Source: a virus. Taken from it: DNA of 46,355 nt. This document shows positions 1 through 9,146 of the stretch, in pieces; position 1 is the stretch's first letter; every line of letters begins with the position of its first letter. Under the pieces are notes generated by a model. That model did no database searches. It saw only the letters and a list, made by a program, of their open reading frames with translations, and was not told the DNA's origin. The DNA is taken from positions 1-46,355 of the IMG/VR virus record IMGVR_UViG_3300029985_000061. One strand, 5' to 3'. A program made the position numbers and the translations under genes.

Positions 1-2
1 GC

Positions 3-3000
3 AATGATGATCTTGCTTTTGCAAAATTAACTTGGGAAGGAACCCCTCCCGCTGGAAATGCCAATGGTATTGGAATTCCAATTATTGTGCCATCCGTTAG
101 CTCCGTAGTTAATATTGATTTTACCCTTAATCCATATGGAAATGGCGGTGGATCAGATTCAATTTTAAATTATATATCTGGAACTAATCTAACCGCTACT
201 ATTTTATGTAACTTGTTATTTGTTGGCGGGCCGGATTCGGGTGTTGGTCAGACATCAATAGTTCTTCCTTTAAATATTCCCGGAACAATATTAGATGTTC
301 TGGCATTTAATACTACAGATTATATAACTTATACTACTGGAGACGCTTCACTAAATCCAGACAATGTTATTCATGCAAATGTAACATGGTCCGGTATCCC
401 CCCCGCTGGAAATTCAAATGGTTTAGGTGTTCCTATTATTGTTCCAAATGTTCCAGCAACCGTAACCATTGGTTTTAACTTAACATTTGGTGGTGGATTA
501 TTTAATGAAGGGGTTGTTCAAATCGTATTTTCTGGAACAGGTGGTCCAATTGTTTTTGCTGATGGAACGTGTCGTGTTGTTTTTACTTCCACAACTACCT
601 CTAATACCTCTAATACATCATCGCAATCAACACAAACATCATTTGAAATTATTAATACTGGAACCTATCAAATTACTGGTTATAACAATATAAACCCATT
701 TTTTACTATATATCCAGCAAATACATATGGTCCATCAATTCAAATTGGTGTAAAACCAAACTTTTATAAATATCCAACCAAATTTTCTTCAACGCCAAGT
801 GTTGTAGCATATAATACTATTTTTCCAGATATTCAAAGTGTTATTAATTTTATTGCTGGATATGAGGCATTTTTAATTTCAAATGGTCTTACTTTTATTA
901 CAAATGTTTCACAAACACAAGTTGAATGGCAATCAGCAGCTATACAATTTATTAAATGGTGTTTAACAAACTGGGGAGTTTCTCCAGTATTATCATTGAT
1001 TTTAAATCCTAGTTCCTCAATTATTCAATACAATGCTACGTCTGGAACATTATATGATCTTACTGATCCACTAAGTAGTTTGGTTCTCGATGTTAATGGG
1101 GATACTATTACAAATAAATTTTTAGATGTGTATCGAGATGTTAACTCTGTTACTATAACTCATCAAGGTGGAGGAATTTTTGCTTGTGTTGAAGCAGATA
1201 TTGTTAGTTATGAACATCGAGTAGTTTTTGATAATATTACTGCTTTCAATGATACTATATATGATCCTATATCCGCTATCCGACAAACTAGACTTTCTTT
1301 TTCTGGACAAAAAAGTGCAAACTGGAATGGAACACTAGATAGTCCGGGATTTTTAATTTGCACAAACAACGTTCCATTATGGATTCCAAACAAAGATTAT
1401 TTATTGGGTAGTTTAGTTCAATGGAAAAATAATAATTATATTGCTACCCAAGATACCATTGGTGCGCCTACATTTCAATATAGTCAATTTCAACTTATTT
1501 CTACGATATTTACAAATAATATATTACCAAATTTATCACTTAAATCAGTTGATTATCTTAATGCATATAATATTAACTATCGACCATTCCTTACTGATTT
1601 TATGTCTTTACGTAATAACACCATTGGTTATATTGAAAGAGATTGGTTAACTATTTTAGACATTGATGCTGGTGGTCAAACAGATTTTTATAAAGGGTGG
1701 ATAAAGGAAAAGGGTTCCTTAAATTCTCTTAATAGTTATGGACGAGGATCAACGTCACAATTAAACACGATTATTGGTATTAATGAAGAATATGCTATGA
1801 AAATTGGTGTTTATGGTAGTGATTTAAGAACAGGTTATGGAGAAGTTAGTCTACCACCTATAATCAATACCCAAAATCCATTGATAATTTCGTTCGTTGA
1901 TTATTCAAATTCAAATGATACGAATAGTATTCAAGTTACACCAAATAGCCTTTATGAGAAATCTTCTAATTGGACGAATGATTTTATTCAAAATTATGGA
2001 AATTTAAAACTAAACACAAGCAATTTCACAAGCGGTGGACCCGTAATACCACAAGCTCTTGTTACCTTGGCGAAAAATACTGTTCCAGATTTTATTAAAT
2101 CAGATGAAAATTCGTTAAATTTTTCATCTTTTAATTCAATGGTTGCAGCACCACAAAATAGTATATTAAAAATTGCTGAAAACGGCGGTAGTTTCTGGAT
2201 TGAAAATAATAATCTGATTGCTGGTTCAAATCAATGGGATGTTATTACTTTTAGTTCTGTCAGCACAGAAATTTCTTCTATCACACAACTTAATAGTAAC
2301 ACTATATGTTTTATATTATCGACTAATATTGGAACTGTGGCTAACAGCGTCATTGTAATTGATTACACTGACTTTAGTTCTAATATCTCTATTTCTGGAT
2401 CATTTATTGTCAATGATTATTTTATAGCACCTTTTAGAACTGCAAATAGCAGCGGATATTCTAATCTTACAATTACAACTACACCAAATCAATTTGGAAA
2501 TATATTTGTAAATTATGCAAATTTAGTTCCAACTAGTGGAATTTATGTTTCTCGAAGCCTTCGTGCAAATAGTATTGCCGAAGGAACAACTATTGATTTA
2601 GATTCTACACAATATGTAATAAATGATGCTACTGGAGAAGCAGCTTATAATTTAACAGCACCATATCAAACAGAAATTACTTATTCTGATGTTTTAGGTG
2701 GTATTCCAATTGGTTCCATTGCATATGATAGCCCAAATCAAATAGTTTGGAATGGGAAACCATCTGCAATTCCATCTGGTATATTGGAACTGCGTGTGGT
2801 TGGCTCTAATATTTTATCAAATGGAAATATATTACCTACAATTAATACAGAAATTTATACCATTCAACCAAAAAATCCATATTCAATAAATTTTGGAAAT
2901 GTTTTAGTTGCTGCTAATAATTTCGCGGCGGCTTCGGCAGATACCGACGGTCAACCGGGACAAATTTATATATGTAACAATGTTATAAGACATGCTCCAA

Positions 3001-4118
3001 TCGTAACACAAATATTAAATGGAAATACATTAATTCCATATAAAGTTACTAATATGGCTATTAGTGATGATGCCTCATGGTTATATGCTGTTGAACAATC
3101 CAATGGAAATATCAGTGATATTGCAGTATATGCGCTACAAAATAATCCAAATATTAATCAAACTTGGTTCCCAACATATACTATTATTCCAACAGGCGCT
3201 AATTCATCTATAACACTTGGAGAAATAATTCCAAATGAATATGCTATAACTGTTTCTATTACAAATAACATAGATTATTCCAGTCGTGTTTTGATACCGG
3301 AATATGAATATACTACAGTTGGAACCATAATTAACGTTAACCTAACCACTTCTGGAATTGCAAATATTAGTGATGCAAATAACACAATTGCTGTAACAGG
3401 AATATCTAATTATTATCAATATCAAGGAACAATCGTTGCCGCTGATTATGGTTTAACTGAATTTACACCACTTAGTCAATTTGGTGCATCTATTGCATGT
3501 GATTCCGACGGAAAAACTATTGCTATAGGTGCTCCTAATAATCAAGGAAATGTTATTGTTTTTTCACGTATTATTGAAAATCAATATTCTCAAAATGGTG
3601 GTTTAATAACTCCATTTAATTCATATGATACTATTACAAATATTAAAGTAAATGGTTTATCAGTTCCTCCGACACCCAATGTCATTGTTCAAGCCTATAG
3701 CTTAATTCAATTTGAAGGTTTTTGCTTCAATGTTCAACAAATTATACCTGCTCCAAATATATTTGATAGTGGTTTTGGTAGCAGTGTAGCAATTCAAAAC
3801 AACCAACTTGTAATTGGAAGTTCTAATTCTACAATCGGTAATCAATATAATAAAGGAACAGTATATGTATATGCACTTGATACAAGCATTACTAATTCAA
3901 AAATTATTCCAATTTCTGATTTGGTTTTATCTACTACCCCGTTTATGATTAATGGTTGGTTAGTTACACCTCTTAATGCAACAATAAACGGCTTGATTGA
4001 TGCTATAAATATTACTAGTGGATATACCGGAATTACAGCAGCAACCAGCAATTCAAATCTAGTGCTTACAATAACTCCAACTCTTCAATCAACTGGTTTG
4101 GGTAATTTAGGAGCCTAG
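3..4118 (+). CDS. Giant virion/adhesion protein, 5'-truncated, with PPAGN repeats and FG-GAP motifs
   Basis: The frame is open from the left edge, so the true start lies outside the window and the GTG at 87 is internal. The visible part is about 1371 residues. It opens with two copies of a beta-rich domain of about 110 residues carrying W-x-G-x-PPAGN-x-NG-x-G-x-PIIVP; the same domains occur in the gene at 9147. A DYLLGSLVQWKNNNYIA segment (about 1400-1440) looks like a CBM5/12-type carbohydrate-binding module. The C-terminal third has propeller-like strands and two FG-GAP-type motifs (FGASIACDSDGKTIAIGAP near 3480, FGSSVAIQNNQLVIGSS near 3773). Composition is rich in N, S, T and I with almost no Cys, as in phage fibres. 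Together with the next two genes it probably forms tail or whisker fibres that bind the host surface. Family assignment is by motif only; the role is inferred. Confidence 0.8.
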   Translation, partial: NDDLAFAKLTWEGTPPAGNANGIGIPIIVPSVSSVVNIDFTLNPYGNGGGSDSILNYISGTNLTATILCNLLFVGGPDSGVGQTSIVLPLNIPGTILDVLAFNTTDYITYTTGDASLNPDNVIHANVTWSGIPPAGNSNGLGVPIIVPNVPATVTIGFNLTFGGGLFNEGVVQIVFSGTGGPIVFADGTCRVVFTSTTTSNTSNTSSQSTQTSFEIINTGTYQITGYNNINPFFTIYPANTYGPSIQIGVKPNFYKYPTKFSSTPSVVAYNTIFPDIQSVINFIAGYEAFLISNGLTFITNVSQTQVEWQSAAIQFIKWCLTNWGVSPVLSLILNPSSSIIQYNATSGTLYDLTDPLSSLVLDVNGDTITNKFLDVYRDVNSVTITHQGGGIFACVEADIVSYEHRVVFDNITAFNDTIYDPISAIRQTRLSFSGQKSANWNGTLDSPGFLICTNNVPLWIPNKDYLLGSLVQWKNNNYIATQDTIGAPTFQYSQFQLISTIFTNNILPNLSLKSVDYLNAYNINYRPFLTDFMSLRNNTIGYIERDWLTILDIDAGGQTDFYKGWIKEKGSLNSLNSYGRGSTSQLNTIIGINEEYAMKIGVYGSDLRTGYGEVSLPPIINTQNPLIISFVDYSNSNDTNSIQVTPNSLYEKSSNWTNDFIQNYGNLKLNTSNFTSGGPVIPQALVTLAKNTVPDFIKSDENSLNFSSFNSMVAAPQNSILKIAENGGSFWIENNNLIAGSNQWDVITFSSVSTEISSITQLNSNTICFILSTNIGTVANSVIVIDYTDFSSNISISGSFIVNDYFIAPFRTANSSGYSNLTITTTPNQFGNIFVNYANLVPTSGIYVSRSLRANSIAEGTTIDLDSTQYVINDATGEAAYNLTAPYQTEITYSDVLGGIPIGSIAYDSPNQIVWNGKPSAIPSGILELRVVGSNILSNGNILPTINTEIYTIQPKNPYSINFGNVLVAANNFAAASADTDGQPGQIYICNNVIRHAPIVTQILNGNTLIPYKVTNMAISDDASWLYAVEQSNGNISDIAVYALQNNPNINQTWFPTYTIIPTGANSSITLGEIIPNEYAITVSITNNIDYSSRVLIPEYEYTTVGTIINVNLTTSGIANISDANNTIAVTGISNYYQYQGTIVAADYGLTEFTPLSQFGASIACDSDGKTIAIGAPNNQGNVIVFSRIIENQYSQNGGLITPFNSYDTITNIKVNGLSVPPTPNVIVQAYSLIQFEGFCFNVQQIIPAPNIFDSGFGSSVAIQNNQLVIGSSNSTIGNQYNKGTVYVYALDTSITNSKIIPISDLVLSTTPFMINGWLVTPLNATINGLIDAINITSGYTGITAATSNSNLVLTITPTLQSTGLGNLGA

Positions 4119-4162
4119 AAAAACAATAATTTACGAGCCTAAATAATAGTAGAGGAATTTCA

Positions 4163-7100
4163 GTGATCGGAAAATCATTATTAAGTAACTTTGTTTTAAT
4201 TGACTCTGTAAAGGCCACCGACGATCAATCTATTCGATTTGGCAAGCAGATTTCTTGGTTAAGCTCCGATTTATTTTCTGTAACCAGTGATATAAACGCT
4301 CCATTTATATCTGATGATTTGTCTTTTTCTGACGCTGCTTATTTTGACGGTGGTGACACGAATTTTGGACAGCAATTTACAACATATAGTCAAAAAATAG
4401 ATATTTTTCAAATTTTAAAAACTGATAAAAATTGGATTAATACCAATGATGATATTTTAAATTCAGTCCCAGTTAATACTATTTCTGTATATGGTAATAA
4501 TAATAGTGATGCTATATATTCTGGAGCTATTGACAATATATTTTTAGCTGATAGTGGAAATCCAAATGAAGCAATAAAAATTTTTAACAACCCCTCTATG
4601 GCACATGGTTGGGCGGTATTTACCGCACAAGAACATCAATTAGATTCTGGTAGTATTGGTCAAGCATGGATATATGATTCCATAACCAAAATAAAACTCG
4701 CTGATTTAGAAGTTGTAGATTTATATGCAGGAATTCTTCCGGGATCAATTGCTAGTAATTTAGATTTTGTTTGTGATATTGATCCCGCATGTTATAATAT
4801 TTCTCCATGGGTCGCCGGAACTATATATTCAATTGGTGATAGAGTTTTATATGGCGGTCAGATATATCAAGCATTATATGCAGGTAAAAGCGGAAGTATG
4901 TTCAATGCTGCATTATGGTCTATTATTACTTCTCAACCAATAGTTAATACCGAAAGTTTTATTAAATGGGGATCATCACAAGTTGGAAAAACATGGTTTA
5001 ATACATCAAATATAAAAGTAATCAATGCTCAGTTAGGAGATTTAACTGAAAGAGCACAAAATTGGAATCAATGGTTTCCAAATTCAAATATTCAAATATT
5101 TGAATGGGTTAATAGTTCTGTTCCTCCAGCCCAATATATAAACAATGATGATAATGGTTATGTTATTGATTTAAATTCTTCATATACTTATGATACTGCA
5201 TCTTCTCAATATGGTTTTTGGGTATATGGAAAAAACTCAATTGGTCCATTGCATAATCAAACAACCGCACAATTAATAGAAGATGTAAATAATATTCCAA
5301 ATTCTGGAATTCCAATGATTACTGCTATTGATACAAATGCCGTAGCAGTTTGGAACATTAATCAATTTGTTACTAATAATACAGTTATCCTCCATATTGA
5401 TTATATCAAAGAATCTGCAAACAATCAATTACATAATGAATTTGCCCTTATTAGTAATGATGGATCAAAAGCATGGTATAACACTTCTATATATCCCAAA
5501 TTTGTTGATAGTTTGTGCGGTGTTTCAATAAATAATCAATTAGTTCCAGATTATACTCTTCCAATAAACCAACAAACTGGGATATTAAATAACCCAGTTC
5601 AATCATTGTTTGTTGACCGCATTACTGCCATAGATATATATTTTACAACTATTAACAATCAATTAGCTAATTTGGCCATTGCAACAAGTGCTATTATTTC
5701 ATCATTGAGTATTTTTGATCCTTTGCCAACCTTGGGATTTAATGAGCAAATATCTAATAGAGAAGTTTTAAATGAACTTGATCCATCTTTATATCCAGAA
5801 AATTATCGTATTCTACTTACAGAAGATGACACATTAACTCCAACAGCATGGAGCATTGTTGCAATTATTAATGGAGAATGGCAAATTGCACAATATCAAC
5901 TTTATAATTTAGCAAATAATTGGAAATATACAGATTGGTTTTCTACTAGTTATAACAATAATACTCCAACATATATTTTGAATAATATAGGAGAACTATC
6001 TCAAATCACTTATGGTGTTGGGGATATTATTCAGATTAACAATGACGGCAATGGTAATAAAATTATTTTTATAGCAGCTACAAATGATATTGATTCCAAT
6101 GTTATAGAACTTGATTCTATATATATTCAAAACGGAACCATTCAATTTTTACCAAATCTATATGATTTTTCTAATAGTGGTATTGGTTTTGATAATCAAC
6201 CGTTTGATAGTCAGCCATTTGATAATGATCCATATATTGAAATTAGACTTATCACTCAGATTCTTAACGATACTGTTTTTATCGGAAGTAATAGTTTAAC
6301 TGCTGCGGCTGATGGTGGTTTTTATGCTATTTTACAATATATATTATTTGAAAATCAAAATTTGGATTGGTTATTTAAAACTAGTTTTGTAACTGCCGAT
6401 TATAATAATAGAAATCTTTCTATTCAAGGATCATTTGAACCTGATAATCAATCTTCTATAGAAGATTTTATTAGTGAAACTCTTCCATATCACACAAGAG
6501 TTAGAGAATTCCGTGATACATATACTGAAAATGATTATGCTAATGTTGGCGCTGTAGATTTTGATTTACCAGCACAATATGATTTTAATTATGCAAACAT
6601 TATTTATGATTTTACTTCAAATCCAAAATTCAATACTCAGCTTCCATTAAGTGCTTTTAGAGGAAACACCGGCGTTTCGTTGGATTCTCGTGGTTACTAT
6701 ATTAATAGTAATGGAATTCCAGCTAACCCAACAATGACATCTAACATTCAAAATTGGTCTTTTGGTTTAGTTAAATGTCCAATAACCACAAATATTAAAT
6801 ATGATACTGTATCAGATAATGGTGGTCCAATCGCTGTTGCCATTGATGGTGTTCCATTTTTCAGTCCAAACAGTGGAACAACCGAAACACTATACTTATA
6901 TGGAAATATTAATAATCCACTTGCCAATGTAAATATTCAAAATTCATATACTATAAATAGCGTTTGGTTAGCTCAACAAGAATCACTTGATCCGGGAGCA
7001 GGTTTTACAAACGAAAAAGGTGCATATCAATATCTTACAAATCCATATGTCATGGCAAATGTTTCTATCGGAACACATAGTCCACTAATTGGATATGCTT

Positions 7101-9145
7101 GGGATGGAAACCCTATATATGGCCCATATGGTTATGCATATGCAAATGGAACGGGTGGTATTATTGTAAATACTTCAAGTTATCAATTATCTACTAATCC
7201 AAGATTAGATAAAACTGGTCAACCAATTATTAATGGTCTACAGATGGCTGTTTATGCTTCTCCAACCGGAGAATATATTGAAGATTTTGTTTATGTTCCA
7301 AACTCTGGAACATTGGACGATTGTAATGGACGATTTGTTGTTACTCCAGAATATCCATCGGGTATATATGCTTATTTTTCAACTGTTTCTCCTTCAAATG
7401 TTTCTATTCCTACATATCCATATGTTATTGGACAATGTTATAATTCTAAACCATTTGGCCTTAAATATTTGTATGTAAATGGAGTAAACACCCCGATTTA
7501 TATAAATGGTAATATTACTATACCAGAAGTTCCATTTATTAATACGGTTGATTTGGTTCGTTCTCCTGATGGTTCTATAGCATCCGATGATATTACACTA
7601 CAGGAACCAATTTATTCTTTTTGGAATAATAATCATACTTATTCAATTGGAAGTTTACTTGTTGAAAGACCGGGAAGCGGATATTTAGATTTGTCGGCTA
7701 ATATTATTGTTATTCCAACAAATAATGTTGTCGCACAGGTTACTGGTTTACAAGTTGTTTCTGCAAACATAGTATCAACTGGAAACAACTATTCAAATGG
7801 TGACATTTTAAATTTTGTTGGTGGATTATATAACAATGCTGCGGCTATACAAATTACCAATGTAAATATTGCTAATGGAAATTCAATTAGTAACTTTACT
7901 TTGCTACCAATACAAAATCAAGAATATACAGCAGTTCCTTCTAATATATCAAACGTTTCTATTTCATCTGCCAATAGCAATGGAGCAGGAGCTATTTTTA
8001 GTATCTCTTTTGGAATAGAATCTATTTCTGTTATAGATAATGGAAATAATTTTATATATACTCCAACAATAACTGTTATTGATTCAAATGCTATAATTCC
8101 AGCAACAATTTATCCAGAACTTGAAAATAATTTAGTTCGTAAAATTGAAACTACTATTAATTTTAATAGAGTTGGTTCTTCATCAGTATATCCAGAAGTA
8201 TTTTTGAAAAATGGTCCTTTTGTTGGTTCATATAGTGTTCCAACTGGAACTATTTTTGATTCCAATGATTCTACTGCTGGTCAGACATCTTTAAACATAT
8301 CATGGCGACCTGAATTAATAAGTGACACTTCTTTAAGTTCAGAATATTCTCGTTTTGGAAATACCGCTGGTGTGTTTAATGCAACAATAGATCAATATAT
8401 TATTGCAAATATAAATAGTCCAGACATAGATTCGTTAAGTATAAACGCAAATAATTTTACTCTGGAATTCTTTATGAATTTTAGTAATTTAACCAACAAT
8501 GTTGCGGTTATGTTAGATACCAGAAACAATATTTTCAGCGATAGTGGACTTGTTGTTTTTAGTAATTATGGAAATCTATGTATTGGTTCAAATACTGATA
8601 CTGCTATTATATCAACAACATCTTTGCCATTTACTATCAATGATTGGGAATATATCACAATTCAAGGTAATAATGGAAATCTATATGCTTATATGAATGG
8701 ACAATTAATTGGAACTGCAAATATTACATATAATTTTTCCGATACAAATTTAACATTTGGTGCAGATGTTTCCGGTGGAAATATAAGTTCCGGATATATG
8801 GATGAAATTCGGCTTACTAAATCTTACAATCGATATATTCCCGGCATCATAAATATTACTGTTCCAACACAAGCGTTTCCAAGATCAATTAGTGTTGATC
8901 CATATTTATTACCTGCATATACTCCTTTGTTATGGGGTTTTGAAAGTTTTATAAATGAAAGTAAAACTAATATTACTTTTGAATCTATAAATGCACAAAC
9001 ACTAATAAGTGATTTATCATGGAATCAGAAAAAATTACAATTAGTAAATTATGGTGCTAATCTTGTAATCGACAGTTCCACTTTAAATTCATTAAATGAT
9101 CCACAAGATAGTGAAATTTTAGCAGCTACTTTAAATCAAGGATAA
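4163..9145 (+). CDS. Giant virion protein with YHYH and LamG (concanavalin-like) domains
   Basis: 1660 residues. The GTG start is preceded by AGAGGA at a 6-nt spacing; a degenerate CCTAAATA box lies at 4138. Visible domains: a CBM5/12-like segment near residues 211-255 (YSIGDRVLYGGQIYQALY); a YHTRVREFRDTYT motif near 775 in a region also rich in aromatic residues; a YHYH-type domain at about 870-1076 (AVAIDGVPFFSPN, then GYAWDGNPIYGPYGYA, then LDDCNGRFVVTPEYPSGIY); and a LamG jelly roll at about 1425-1555 (FTLEFFMNF, GNLYAYMNGQLIG, GYMDEIRLTKSYNRY). Low-complexity N/I/S-rich linkers join them. The gene ends one base before the next start. YHYH and LamG domains occur in large structural proteins of marine T4-like phages, so a tail or baseplate-fibre role is likely. 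No enzymatic site is evident. Confidence 0.8.
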   Translation: MIGKSLLSNFVLIDSVKATDDQSIRFGKQISWLSSDLFSVTSDINAPFISDDLSFSDAAYFDGGDTNFGQQFTTYSQKIDIFQILKTDKNWINTNDDILNSVPVNTISVYGNNNSDAIYSGAIDNIFLADSGNPNEAIKIFNNPSMAHGWAVFTAQEHQLDSGSIGQAWIYDSITKIKLADLEVVDLYAGILPGSIASNLDFVCDIDPACYNISPWVAGTIYSIGDRVLYGGQIYQALYAGKSGSMFNAALWSIITSQPIVNTESFIKWGSSQVGKTWFNTSNIKVINAQLGDLTERAQNWNQWFPNSNIQIFEWVNSSVPPAQYINNDDNGYVIDLNSSYTYDTASSQYGFWVYGKNSIGPLHNQTTAQLIEDVNNIPNSGIPMITAIDTNAVAVWNINQFVTNNTVILHIDYIKESANNQLHNEFALISNDGSKAWYNTSIYPKFVDSLCGVSINNQLVPDYTLPINQQTGILNNPVQSLFVDRITAIDIYFTTINNQLANLAIATSAIISSLSIFDPLPTLGFNEQISNREVLNELDPSLYPENYRILLTEDDTLTPTAWSIVAIINGEWQIAQYQLYNLANNWKYTDWFSTSYNNNTPTYILNNIGELSQITYGVGDIIQINNDGNGNKIIFIAATNDIDSNVIELDSIYIQNGTIQFLPNLYDFSNSGIGFDNQPFDSQPFDNDPYIEIRLITQILNDTVFIGSNSLTAAADGGFYAILQYILFENQNLDWLFKTSFVTADYNNRNLSIQGSFEPDNQSSIEDFISETLPYHTRVREFRDTYTENDYANVGAVDFDLPAQYDFNYANIIYDFTSNPKFNTQLPLSAFRGNTGVSLDSRGYYINSNGIPANPTMTSNIQNWSFGLVKCPITTNIKYDTVSDNGGPIAVAIDGVPFFSPNSGTTETLYLYGNINNPLANVNIQNSYTINSVWLAQQESLDPGAGFTNEKGAYQYLTNPYVMANVSIGTHSPLIGYAWDGNPIYGPYGYAYANGTGGIIVNTSSYQLSTNPRLDKTGQPIINGLQMAVYASPTGEYIEDFVYVPNSGTLDDCNGRFVVTPEYPSGIYAYFSTVSPSNVSIPTYPYVIGQCYNSKPFGLKYLYVNGVNTPIYINGNITIPEVPFINTVDLVRSPDGSIASDDITLQEPIYSFWNNNHTYSIGSLLVERPGSGYLDLSANIIVIPTNNVVAQVTGLQVVSANIVSTGNNYSNGDILNFVGGLYNNAAAIQITNVNIANGNSISNFTLLPIQNQEYTAVPSNISNVSISSANSNGAGAIFSISFGIESISVIDNGNNFIYTPTITVIDSNAIIPATIYPELENNLVRKIETTINFNRVGSSSVYPEVFLKNGPFVGSYSVPTGTIFDSNDSTAGQTSLNISWRPELISDTSLSSEYSRFGNTAGVFNATIDQYIIANINSPDIDSLSINANNFTLEFFMNFSNLTNNVAVMLDTRNNIFSDSGLVVFSNYGNLCIGSNTDTAIISTTSLPFTINDWEYITIQGNNGNLYAYMNGQLIGTANITYNFSDTNLTFGADVSGGNISSGYMDEIRLTKSYNRYIPGIINITVPTQAFPRSISVDPYLLPAYTPLLWGFESFINESKTNITFESINAQTLISDLSWNQKKLQLVNYGANLVIDSSTLNSLNDPQDSEILAATLNQG

Positions 9146-9146
9146 T

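Noticed and set aside
87-100. GTG at 87 as the start of the first protein
   Set aside because: The frame is open to the left edge and residues upstream (TWEGTPPAGN) match the repeat of the gene at 9147, so the gene begins outside the window.
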